A DNA stretch of 59,495 bases from assembly GCF_946184425.1 (NCBI RefSeq), contig NZ_CAMHFP010000010.1, forward strand, positions 1 through 59,495. Reading direction: 5' to 3'. The translations under genes were made by a program, and so were the position numbers. Origin of the DNA: an uncultured Methanobrevibacter sp. (GTDB taxonomy: Archaea; Methanobacteriota; Methanobacteria; Methanobacteriales; Methanobacteriaceae). Position 1 is the first letter of the stretch. Each line of letters opens with the position of its first letter. Below are positions 18,276 through 26,379 of the stretch, piece after piece. The notes under the pieces were generated by a model. That model had not been told where the DNA came from. It worked only from the letters and a program-made list of their open reading frames with translations, and made no database searches.

Positions 18276-19349
18276 ATGATTAATGTAATTGGAATTGGTC
18301 AAAATAGAGATAACATGACTTTAGGAGCTATTAAAGCTATTGAAGAGTCTGATGTAATAATTGGCTATAAAAAATACATCAACCAGATTGAAGATTTGAT
18401 ATCCGAAAAGGAGGTTATCAAAAAAGGAATGGGTGATGAGATAGCCAGAGCTGAATTTGCCATACAAAGAAGTTTAGAGGGCCAGACAGTTTCATTGATT
18501 AGTTCCGGAGATCCTGGTGTTTTTGGAATGGCTAATGTATTGTATCAAATTGTAAGCAAATATGAAAATGTTGAAATCAAGGTTTATCCCGGCGTGTCCG
18601 CACTTAATTACGCGTCCAGTCATTTAGGTGCTCCCTTGCATGATTTTGCAGCAATCAGCTTAAGCAATATTTTAACACCCATGTCTGAAATTGAAAAGAA
18701 GTTAAGATATGCGCTTGAAGCCAATATGATAGTTGCAATATACAATCCCATAAGCAAAACACGAAAGGAACCATTTAGAAGATTTAAACAAAGTGTTTTA
18801 GATATTAAAGGAGAAGATGCTTTAGTCGGTATTGTGGACAGTACCTATGAGCCTCCAAAAGCTACAATCGTTAAAATCAAAGATTTAACTGAAGACATTG
18901 TCAATATGTCATGTACTTTAATTGTCGGAAACGATATTACTTATGAGCAGGATGGAAAGCTTATAACACCAAGAGGTTATGTTATAAGGTCTAAGATTCA
19001 TCCGCTATCACAGAATCATTATGAAAAATTTATCAAAGGCGAAATCCCACACGGTCCCAATAGGGAATGTGAGTATTATCCGTGCCACTATGACGGCCAG
19101 TACTGTGATTTCTGCTACTGTCCGTTTTATCCATGTGGAGATTCCGCAACTGGTGGAGAATGGATTAAAGGTAAAGGGGTTTGGAACTGTACAAACTGCC
19201 ACTGGCTCCATAAAAAGGAAGCCGTTGAATGTTTAAGAGAACCTTTAGAAAATATCATTGAAGATGTTGAAGATTTGAAATCCAAAAAGAAAACATTATT
19301 GAAACTTAGAAAGGCATGCCTATTGCATGTCAATCCAAATGACTTATGA
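18276..19349 (+). CDS. cbiH: Cobalt-precorrin-3B C17-methyltransferase with C-terminal Cys-rich domain
   Basis: SAM-dependent methylase that contracts the corrin ring in the anaerobic cobamide pathway. Residues 1-about 245 are the tetrapyrrole methylase fold (VIGIGQNRDNMTLGAIKAIE, SSGDPGVFGMANV, YPGVSALNYASSHLGAPL, IYNPISKTRKEP, IVGNDITYEQDG). Residues about 260-325 form a separate Cys-rich module (ECEYYPCHYDGQYCDFCYCP, NCTNCHWLH) resembling the cysteine-rich small domain of PF04071, a likely metal or Fe-S site. Such a fusion occurs in some methanogens. The start ATG follows the upstream stop by 8 bp. Confidence 0.9.
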   Translation: MINVIGIGQNRDNMTLGAIKAIEESDVIIGYKKYINQIEDLISEKEVIKKGMGDEIARAEFAIQRSLEGQTVSLISSGDPGVFGMANVLYQIVSKYENVEIKVYPGVSALNYASSHLGAPLHDFAAISLSNILTPMSEIEKKLRYALEANMIVAIYNPISKTRKEPFRRFKQSVLDIKGEDALVGIVDSTYEPPKATIVKIKDLTEDIVNMSCTLIVGNDITYEQDGKLITPRGYVIRSKIHPLSQNHYEKFIKGEIPHGPNRECEYYPCHYDGQYCDFCYCPFYPCGDSATGGEWIKGKGVWNCTNCHWLHKKEAVECLREPLENIIEDVEDLKSKKKTLLKLRKACLLHVNPNDL

Positions 19350-19359
19350 GGTAATTTAA

Positions 19360-19959
19360 TTGTCAATCAAAAATCTTTTAATAGAAATGAAGAATATGTC
19401 GGAACTGATGGTTGATTTGGCATATTCCGCAGTACTGTTCAACAGCAAGACAGCTGCTGAAGAAGTGCTTACATTAGAAAATGAAGTTAATGCAATGAAT
19501 TATGAAATCAAAAAGGAATCATTAGTTGCAGCACGTTCATATGAGGATGCTGAGAAATTAACAGCATTGCTTGAAATTGCCGAAGCTACAGAAAGTATGG
19601 CAAACGCTGCAAAAGATTTAGCTGATTTGGTAATAACTGGTTTTAAACCTCATCCAGTATTTAAAATGGTAATGGAAGAATCAGACAAAAGTATTGTGAG
19701 AGTTACAATTGATAATTCATCAGAACTTGCTAACAATACTTTAGGAGATTTATTATTAGTTAATCGTACTGGAATGAGAGTAATTGCAATCAGAAGAGGT
19801 TCATCATGGATTTATGGACCTGATAAGCATACCATGCTTTTACCGGACGATACATTAATTTTAAAAGGAACAGATGAAGGTGCAGATTTGCTTGAAAAAC
19901 TTGCAGCGGGAAGCTGTTCTTTAGATGATATTCCAGAAGAATTAGAAGACGAAGACTAG
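19360..19959 (+). CDS. PhoU-like / TrkA-C domain regulator of an ion transporter
   Basis: A 199-residue cytoplasmic protein with an N-terminal PhoU-like helical domain (residues 1-105, long heptad-like helices with [20 protein letters not shown]) and a C-terminal RCK_C/TrkA-C ligand-binding domain (about 115-185, [32 protein letters not shown]). This combination usually gates K+ or Mg2+ transporters. The start is TTG 19360 with GAGGT 6 nt upstream. It lies 25 bp before the MgtE-like transporter, which it probably controls by sensing a cation or nucleotide. Confidence 0.87.
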   Translation: MSIKNLLIEMKNMSELMVDLAYSAVLFNSKTAAEEVLTLENEVNAMNYEIKKESLVAARSYEDAEKLTALLEIAEATESMANAAKDLADLVITGFKPHPVFKMVMEESDKSIVRVTIDNSSELANNTLGDLLLVNRTGMRVIAIRRGSSWIYGPDKHTMLLPDDTLILKGTDEGADLLEKLAAGSCSLDDIPEELEDED

Positions 19960-19984
19960 GTTGTGTGAAATATGATTAAGGGTA

Positions 19985-21256
19985 GTGATACATGTGAAAG
20001 ACAGACAGAAGAAGATTCGCAGTTCACTATCTGCTCAGGCGTTATCTGATTTTTACGCTGAACACGACTATATCATAAAAGAAGGTTTAATAGCTCTTTT
20101 GATTTGTGCCATTGGGGATTTGGTGGCTGGTGTCATACTGGGTAAGATGACATTTTTCCTCGAAACATTTCCGGGATTACTTGTAATGATTCCCGGCGCT
20201 ATTGGAATGAGGGGAAATATTTTCGGATCATTTGCATCCAGACTGTCTACCAACCTGCACATTGGTATAATATCTCCCAAATTTGAAATGTCAGAGCAAT
20301 TAAATCATAATATATTTGCCTCATTTGTTTTGACATTGGTTTTATCTATATTTTTAGGCATTGTAGCTAATCTGATGTGTTTGCTACTGCATTATCCTGC
20401 AATGTCACTGATAGATTTCATTTTAATTTCCGTAATTGCAGGCATCATTTCAAATATCATAATGCTTCCGATAACCATGTTCATATCATTCAAAAGCTTT
20501 GAGCATGGTTGGGATCCGGACAATATCACAAGTCCGATTATTGCAGCTTTCGGTGATTTGTTTACTTTGCCGGCAATTATTTTATCCTTATTTATATTGC
20601 AGTTTTTAGGCATTAGCTGGATTTTGAAAGATGCCGTTCTTGCAGTTATTTTCATAGTTGTTGCAGTATCATTCGTTTACTGTTACAGACTGTCTGATGA
20701 AACCAAAACAATATTATCACAGTCCTCTCCGGTACTGCTTTTATGCTCATTTTTGGGATGTTCAGCCGGAGGAATATTGAATGGTGCTGTTGAAACATTG
20801 CTTACAAATCCAAGTCTGCTCACATTAATACCGCTATTTTCAGGTGAATGTGGTAGTTTAATTAGTATTTTAGGAGCAAGACTCTCATCCGGTCTTCACT
20901 CAGGTCTTGTAGAACCCTTGTCCAGACCGGAAGGAGAAGCTCTGCACAATTTCGGAATCTGCTTTATTTTAGCTATTGTAATATTCCCTTTTATCGCAAT
21001 ACTTGCTGAGACATCATCCATAATATTTGGCGTTGCAGGTGTCGGATTCGATAAGATAATTCCAATTTCCACATTATCAGGCCTTATTTTGGTTACAATA
21101 ATGGTATTTTTAGTTTATTACATCTCAACTATTTCCTATAATCATAATCTGGATCCGGATAATATTGTAATTCCGATTTCAACCAGTGTTACAGATTCAA
21201 TTTCAAGTCTGATTCTGATTTCTGTATCCTTGCTTTTATTGGGGATTTTAATTTAG
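19985..21256 (+). CDS. MgtE/SLC41-type divalent cation transporter
   Basis: A 423-residue membrane protein made of two repeats of the MgtE integral-membrane domain. The first repeat has PGLLVMIPGAIGMRGNIFG and DPDNITSPIIAAFGDLFT; the second has SGECGSLISILGARLSSGLH and DPDNIVIPISTSVTDS. These matching Gly/Asp motifs are the ion pathway signature. It lacks the N-terminal cytoplasmic MgtE domain and CBS domains, so sensing is probably supplied by the upstream PhoU/TrkA-C protein. Start is GTG 19985 or GTG 19994; the AAGGGT at 19978-19983 fits the second slightly better. Likely substrate Mg2+ or another divalent cation. Confidence 0.88.
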   Translation: MIHVKDRQKKIRSSLSAQALSDFYAEHDYIIKEGLIALLICAIGDLVAGVILGKMTFFLETFPGLLVMIPGAIGMRGNIFGSFASRLSTNLHIGIISPKFEMSEQLNHNIFASFVLTLVLSIFLGIVANLMCLLLHYPAMSLIDFILISVIAGIISNIIMLPITMFISFKSFEHGWDPDNITSPIIAAFGDLFTLPAIILSLFILQFLGISWILKDAVLAVIFIVVAVSFVYCYRLSDETKTILSQSSPVLLLCSFLGCSAGGILNGAVETLLTNPSLLTLIPLFSGECGSLISILGARLSSGLHSGLVEPLSRPEGEALHNFGICFILAIVIFPFIAILAETSSIIFGVAGVGFDKIIPISTLSGLILVTIMVFLVYYISTISYNHNLDPDNIVIPISTSVTDSISSLILISVSLLLLGILI

Positions 21257-21418
21257 GTGATAATGGCTTTATTTTAATTTAGATATCGACTGATTTTACA
21301 TTTTTTTTATTTATCATTTCTTTTAAGTTAATAATTATTTATTTTTTATCAATTTAATTTAAAATTTATATATATTTTAACTATAATATATATCAGTTAA
21401 AATGGTGGAGGATCATGT

Positions 21419-22447
21419 TTGAAAAAGTTAATGATATTTTTTATTATTTTATCATTATTTTTAACAGTTAATGTGGCTTTTGCTGATAATGAAACTGTTA
21501 TTTTAAATGAAAATGATGTTTATGTAAGTGTTGATGGTAGCGATAGCGTTGGTGATGGATCTGTTGACAATCCCTATCAAACACTTAACTATTCAATTGA
21601 AAAAGCTCCAACTAATTCAAACATTTACCTGAAAAGCGGTACTTATAACTCCACAGGTTATGAAATTGTCAATAAGGCTATTTCTATTACTGGTATTGGT
21701 GATGTTACAATTGATGGACTTAATGGTAAAATTTCACAAGGATTTTTTAAAATTAGCCCAAATGCATCTTTATTTTTAAATAATATTAAATTTATTAATG
21801 GATATTGTGATTTAAATGGTGAAACTCCTTCTTCTATTATAAATCAAGGACAATTGTATATTTCTAATTCTACTTTTGATAATTTTAAAACAAGTATTGG
21901 GATAATTGAAAATGAAAGTTATACTTTTATAGATAATGTTAAAACCTCAAGATTATCTAATTCCGAATTATTTTCAGCTCCATTTAAATTTGATATACCT
22001 ATACAATTTATTTATAATATTGGATGCTGTGATATCTACAATTCTTATGTTGGTCATCATACAACAATAAGAATATGACTCTAACAAATACTTATATTGA
22101 AAGATTTGTATCAAATAAAGATTATTCAAATCAAACTTCTTATGCATATTTCAACAATTCTAAAATTGACATGTTGACTTTAAATGATTGTGAGATGTTA
22201 ATTTTTAATAATTCTTATATTGATTGTTATTTTGAAAACAAACAAAAACCAGTATATGAAAAAGTCTTTAGTTACCTTAAAAGTGAACGGTAAACTCTAC
22301 AAAGCATATACCAATGCTAAAGGTAAAGCTATATTTAAAATAACCAACTTGAATAAGGTTGGAAGGTTTAATGCTTTAGTTAAATTTGCAGGTAATAAAA
22401 ACTTCAGGTTATTAGGTAAATTTGTAAGAATAAATGTTGTAAGATAG
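21419..22447 (+). pseudogene. Adhesin-like surface protein, frameshifted
   Basis: Three overlapping frames that together make one surface protein of about 340 residues. The first (21419-22078) opens at TTG with GGTGGAGG at the right spacing, has a signal peptide (MKKLMIFFIILSLFL) and a beta-helix-like region (VYVSVDGSDSVGDGSVDNPY). It then stops; the next frame (upstream of 22075 to 22293) continues the same kind of Asn/Thr/Tyr-rich repeats; the last (to 22447) returns to the first frame and carries the typical C-terminal Ig-like module of Methanobrevibacter adhesin-like proteins (VTLKVNGKLYKAYTNAKGKA). Two single-base indels, near 22040-22070 and near 22265, explain this. Either a decayed gene, phase variation, or sequence error. 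Confidence 0.75.
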
Positions 22448-22478
22448 AGATTTTTAAAATCTCTATTCTATTTTTTTT
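22444..22478 (+). terminator. Terminator of the adhesin-like gene
   Basis: Perfect inverted repeat ATAGAGATTTT / AAAATCTCTAT (22444-22466, one-base centre) followed by a T-rich run to 22478, placed between the convergent adhesin-like and pilin-like genes. Confidence 0.6.
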
Positions 22479-22481
22479 AAT

Positions 22482-23348
22482 CTAATACCACGCCCTTAAA
22501 ATAAATTCGCAATCGTTTGTTCGGAAATAGTCGTATTCCAGCTTGTTTTTGTCAAAGGTCTTTGGAACACTTACAAGCAGCGCCTTGGCTTTTTGATGGT
22601 TGAAATGAATAAACACAACAGCATTTTTGTCGTCATAGAAGTTGATTTCATCGTTTAGATAGATTTCATCACTGACTACGTTTTCCCAGGATTTGTCCTT
22701 GGCGAGTCTTGTTGTGCCGATATAGTATTTCAAATCGTATTTTTCCTTATCGTCTATTAGCAGATAGTAATCAGAAGCTCGCAGGTTTCCTTTAAAGACC
22801 TTAAAATAGTTGCAGCTATGGGATGTCTGGTCGTGATTGTGGTTGCATTTTCCCTCATTTTGAAAATCTTTGATGACATATTTCTTGTAAAAGTCGCATT
22901 TCACAAGTCTGTTGACGGAATGTATGACATTCGATTTTTCACTGTTTCCTATTTTTACACTTGAAACACTACTCTCATGTGGTATCAGTTCCATGGATGT
23001 TTTGATTTTTGAATCAAACAGAGTTCTTGTTACCAGTTTTTTGTAGTTGCCTTTAAGGGCTAAAAATTTCGTATAGGATATACTGTTTGGAATAACTTTC
23101 CCCTCTTCATTAACGATTGCAAGACCGGGGGTTCCTTTTTTCTTGACTTCCCAGTTTTCAGGGGTTCCGGGATTGTTTATCAGATTGACGACAGCTTCTT
23201 CAATAAAAGTCTGTATATGTTCGTTTTCAGTTTGCCTGACAATTTTTTGAGTGCTTATTTCACTTAATGAAAGTACAGTTCCAGCTATCAGCACTATAAT
23301 GATTAGAATTATTCCAATTTCTATGGAGATGTTTCCCTTACTGTCCAT
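22482..23348 (-). CDS. Pilin-like protein with class III signal peptide, Cys/His-rich
   Basis: A secreted or surface protein of 288 residues beginning MDSKGNISIEIGIILIIIVL. The short charged start, Gly, then a hydrophobic stretch with Glu at +5 (G|NISIE) fit a type IV prepilin (class III) signal cut by a prepilin peptidase. The body is hydrophilic with a Cys/His cluster CNHNHDQTSHSC (near residue 170), which may bind metal or form disulfides. ATG 23348 is preferred since GGTGG is 6-10 nt upstream; an in-frame GTG at 23354 is the alternative. It overlaps the upstream pilin-like gene by 11 bp, so both form an operon. No named family recognised. Confidence 0.75.
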   Translation of the reverse strand: MDSKGNISIEIGIILIIIVLIAGTVLSLSEISTQKIVRQTENEHIQTFIEEAVVNLINNPGTPENWEVKKKGTPGLAIVNEEGKVIPNSISYTKFLALKGNYKKLVTRTLFDSKIKTSMELIPHESSVSSVKIGNSEKSNVIHSVNRLVKCDFYKKYVIKDFQNEGKCNHNHDQTSHSCNYFKVFKGNLRASDYYLLIDDKEKYDLKYYIGTTRLAKDKSWENVVSDEIYLNDEINFYDDKNAVVFIHFNHQKAKALLVSVPKTFDKNKLEYDYFRTNDCEFILRAWY

Positions 23349-24282
23349 CTTCACCCACCAGTCCGTATTTTTTTCTGTGAGAGCTGTCTAGAATCAGGCT
23401 GTCCCAATCGGTCGGATCAATCTTTTCTCCGTTATAATGGTCTGAAAACACTACATGGTCACTGCAGGACAATGATTCGTTATTGAGTGGAGTATGTGTC
23501 TGAATAAATACTTCAAATCCGTAGTGTGGACATTTGCCCTTTCCTTCAAGTCTGCAGAGATAACAGCTTCCGTCAGCGCTTTCATGGAAATATCCCTTAT
23601 CAAGACAGTCCTTAAGCACTCCCGGATCGCCATGATGGGTGTAAGGATCATAGGGACATTTCTTGATGTATAATGGCGCTGTGGCTTCAATGTATGACTG
23701 GGGTGATTTGAGATTGTGCAAGATCATATATCCGGCTATCGCATTTTTATAATGGATTTTTTCGTCATAGGTCAAAATTCCTGAAGCTATTGTTAGCTTG
23801 GCCAGGGGCAGCGGGTCTCTTAAACCTTCAACCGATGCATTCCTTTCGATGATATCGGAGTATTTTATATTGTCCTTTTCAATGTTCAATTTCACTTTCA
23901 ACAGTATTTTCCATGGGCTTGCTGTGTTTTCCACAGATATTGCCTCTGATGAAATCTTTACTCCGTATCTCTTTTCAAAATCTTTGTTCGATGTTTTCAA
24001 ATGTTTGTTCAGATTCTTTTTAATTTGATTTTCACTGTTTAAAACAGGCAATCCGTTATATACCTTCTGAGTTGCATCGTTGATTGATTCACGGCCGATG
24101 TTTTCCAGGCTGCCTGAGTAGTCATCAACAATATACCTGAAATTATTATTTGATTTCAGCTCGATATTTTCGCTTTCAATGTAGTTTATACTTGTAATTA
24201 TAAAAATGGCTATCAGTAACAATGATACTATTAGAACGGCCACGCTGCCTACTATTATATTTCCTTTGGAGTCGATTTTCAT
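23338..24282 (-). CDS. Pilin-like protein, Cys-rich
   Basis: A protein of 314 residues starting MKIDSKGNIIVGSVAVLIVS, nearly the same leader as its downstream neighbour, consistent with a type IV pilin-like anchor but without the Glu at +5. The C-terminal third has a dense Cys/His region (CPYDPYTHHGD, CLDKGYFHESADGSCYLC, GKCPHYGFE) with at least seven Cys. ATG 24282 is preferred over 24300: a TATA-like TTTAAATTT at about 24304-24313 would start a leaderless mRNA there, and the leader length becomes normal. Probably a minor pilin or pilus-associated adhesin; function not established. Confidence 0.72.
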   Translation of the reverse strand: MKIDSKGNIIVGSVAVLIVSLLLIAIFIITSINYIESENIELKSNNNFRYIVDDYSGSLENIGRESINDATQKVYNGLPVLNSENQIKKNLNKHLKTSNKDFEKRYGVKISSEAISVENTASPWKILLKVKLNIEKDNIKYSDIIERNASVEGLRDPLPLAKLTIASGILTYDEKIHYKNAIAGYMILHNLKSPQSYIEATAPLYIKKCPYDPYTHHGDPGVLKDCLDKGYFHESADGSCYLCRLEGKGKCPHYGFEVFIQTHTPLNNESLSCSDHVVFSDHYNGEKIDPTDWDSLILDSSHRKKYGLVGEDGQ

Positions 24283-24454
24283 AATATTGAAATTTAGCAT
24301 AAAAATTTAAATTTATTTTGCAAGTGTGATTTTATGATTTTGCATAATTATGTATTACTTTCTTAACAAATAGGCGAAAATAGTAATAAAAAAAATAGTT
24401 ATTTATATTATTGAATAGATACTATACTTATTAGAAAATATATGGAGGATTTAC

Positions 24455-24853
24455 ATGTCAGATACTGTAAGAACATGGCGTCATATACAACAAAGATACA
24501 ATCTTATAGGTTCTAAATGTACCACATGTGGAGAATTATTCTTCCCATCTCGTGTAGTTTGTCCTAATTGTAGAAGAAAAGGAAATCTTGAACCTTTCCA
24601 ATTTTCAGGAAAAGGTAAAATATACACCTATTCAGTTATCAGATCTGCACCGGATAACTTTAAAAAATCAGCTCCTTATGCTGTAGCTGTAATTGAACTT
24701 GAAGAAGGTGCTAAATTAACTTCACAACTTGTAGACTGTGATGTTGATGATATTGAAATCGGTGACGATGTAGAAATGGTATTTAGAAAAATTAGAGAAG
24801 ATGGAGAGGATGGAGTAATCTCCTATGGATATAAATTCAAAGTTATCAAATAA
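24455..24853 (+). CDS. Zn-ribbon / OB-fold (DUF35) acyl-CoA-binding protein
   Basis: A 132-residue protein with an N-terminal Zn ribbon (CTTCGELFFPSRVVCPNC, residues about 22-39) and a C-terminal OB fold (GKGKIYTYSVIRSAPDNF). In methanogens a DUF35 protein bridges acetoacetyl-CoA thiolase and HMG-CoA synthase, channelling the intermediate in mevalonate synthesis. Here neither enzyme is adjacent, so the role is inferred from family only. TGGAGGAT precedes the ATG. The 3' end overlaps the start of the two-domain CbiX gene by 29 bp. Confidence 0.85.
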   Translation: MSDTVRTWRHIQQRYNLIGSKCTTCGELFFPSRVVCPNCRRKGNLEPFQFSGKGKIYTYSVIRSAPDNFKKSAPYAVAVIELEEGAKLTSQLVDCDVDDIEIGDDVEMVFRKIREDGEDGVISYGYKFKVIK

Positions 24854-25727
24854 TACGGCTATTATTTTAGTCAGTCATGGAAGTACCCTGCCATATGGTG
24901 AGGAAACTTTCACACAAATTAAAGAAAAATTCATTAAAAAAACAAATCTGGCAACAGAAATCGGATACATGAAGGTATCAGAGCCTACCATTGCAGGCGC
25001 AGTTGAAATATTAAAAGGTCAAGTCGATGATTTGAACAGGATAATTGCGCTTCCTGTATTCCTGGCTCCGGGCATTCACACCAACATTGACATTCCACAA
25101 CTTTTGGGATTAAAGGCTTTGGAAGTTGATCCAAGATGTCCAGACGGAAATTATCCTGCTGAACATTACCTTTCAATCGCTGATGATGTTGATTTCGACG
25201 GCGAAATTCAGCTGTTGGGTCCGATTGGTCCAAGAGATGAACTCTTAGATATTATTGACAAAAGAATAAATGAAGCTTTAGCGGAATCCAAACTTGATGA
25301 CAGTGCAAAAACAGGAATTTTACTTGTAACTCACGGGTCCAGACTCAATTACAACAAGGAATTCGCAACTGCATTGTATAATAAATTTGAAAAAAGATGC
25401 GATTTGCCTTCAAGTTTTGGATTTATGGAATTGTGCGGTCCAAGCATTCCGGAATCTATTAACAAACTTGTTGAGGAAAATGATTTGGAAAGGATTGTTG
25501 TTGTACCGGTCTTTATTGCTCCGGGAATGCACACAACCCATGACATTCCGCATATTTTAGGATTTTTAGAAGAGCATGAACACCCCCATTCTCATTCTCA
25601 TGGGCATGACCACAGTCATGATTTGACTCCTGTTGAGTTTGACGGGGAAATATTGTATCCGGAACCTATTAAGGCGGATGACATTTTAATAGATATTCTA
25701 ATTGCCATGATTAACGAAGCTTGCTAG
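24825..25727 (+). CDS. cbiX: Two-domain sirohydrochlorin cobaltochelatase (CbiX-like) with His-rich tail
   Basis: Inserts cobalt into sirohydrochlorin for cobamide synthesis. The 300-residue protein holds two CbiX domains in tandem: ILVSHGS (H18) with PVFLAPGIHTNIDIP (H85), and LLVTHGSRLNYN with PVFIAPGMHTTHDIP. Each domain keeps both metal-ligand histidines. A His-rich stretch (EHEHPHSHSHGHDHSHD) lies near the C-terminus and may store metal. The ATG is inside the DUF35 gene (29-bp overlap), with GGATGGAG upstream. A single-domain paralogue follows 95 bp later. Confidence 0.88.
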   Translation: MDINSKLSNNTAIILVSHGSTLPYGEETFTQIKEKFIKKTNLATEIGYMKVSEPTIAGAVEILKGQVDDLNRIIALPVFLAPGIHTNIDIPQLLGLKALEVDPRCPDGNYPAEHYLSIADDVDFDGEIQLLGPIGPRDELLDIIDKRINEALAESKLDDSAKTGILLVTHGSRLNYNKEFATALYNKFEKRCDLPSSFGFMELCGPSIPESINKLVEENDLERIVVVPVFIAPGMHTTHDIPHILGFLEEHEHPHSHSHGHDHSHDLTPVEFDGEILYPEPIKADDILIDILIAMINEAC

Positions 25728-25822
25728 TTTCGTTATATTTTTTTGATAAATTTTTCAATCAAGATAACTTAACTGAATTTAACTTTAATCTTAATTATAA
25801 CTTAATTAACGGATGATAAAAT

Positions 25823-26314
25823 ATGTCTGATAAAAAAACAGGAATTTTGCTTTTAAGCCACGGTTCCAGATTGGACGACGGTGAAGAAGTAATTAAAGCT
25901 TATAAAGAAATGTATGCTGAAGAATTTCCAGACATGCCTGTTGAATATGGATTTATGGAAATCAGAAAACCAGGCATTCCTGAAACTATAAATAAATTAA
26001 CCAGTGAAAACGATTTGGATAAAATCGTTGTAGTGCCTGTGTTTGTAGCTCATGGATTGCACACTAAAAGGGATATACCTGAATTGTTAGGTATTGAAAG
26101 CGATTTTGATGAAGAAGCGGTATCCGATCATCATCACCACCATCATGACCACGGTCACGACCATGGTCACGGTCACGGACATCATCATCACCACCATCAT
26201 GACCATGATGATGAAACATTCGAATTTGATGGTGAAATCGTATTGACAGATCCGTTAGGCATTGATACACGCCTATACGAAATTATAAAAGACAGAGTTT
26301 CAGACAGTTTATAA
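25823..26314 (+). CDS. cfbA: Single-domain sirohydrochlorin Ni/Co chelatase with poly-His insert
   Basis: CfbA/CbiX-small type, 163 residues. In methanogens CfbA inserts nickel into sirohydrochlorin at the first step of F430 synthesis and can also use cobalt. Catalytic histidines are H13 (LLSHGSR) and H80 (VFVAHGLHTKRDIP). A run of His, Asp and Gly (residues about 103-128, with HHHHHH and HDHGHDHGHGHGH) interrupts the C-terminal part, a probable metal store or delivery arm. Because the upstream paralogue is double, this one may be the nickel enzyme, but the metal cannot be decided from sequence. It has its own AT-rich upstream region. Confidence 0.88.
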   Translation: MSDKKTGILLLSHGSRLDDGEEVIKAYKEMYAEEFPDMPVEYGFMEIRKPGIPETINKLTSENDLDKIVVVPVFVAHGLHTKRDIPELLGIESDFDEEAVSDHHHHHHDHGHDHGHGHGHHHHHHHDHDDETFEFDGEIVLTDPLGIDTRLYEIIKDRVSDSL

Positions 26315-26379
26315 ATTCTGAAACACTTTTTAACTTTTTTTCTTAAAATTTATTTATTTTGAAATTTATACTAATATTC

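Noticed and set aside
22961-22985. TTTTTACACTTGAAACAC box-like match inside the pilin-like gene
   Set aside because: Good core match but inside a coding region and without the ACCTCT tail; may be chance, worth including in a genome-wide count.
26064-26270. His/Arg/Asp-rich minus-strand frame opposite cfbA
   Set aside because: Mirror of the poly-His coding stretch in the real gene.
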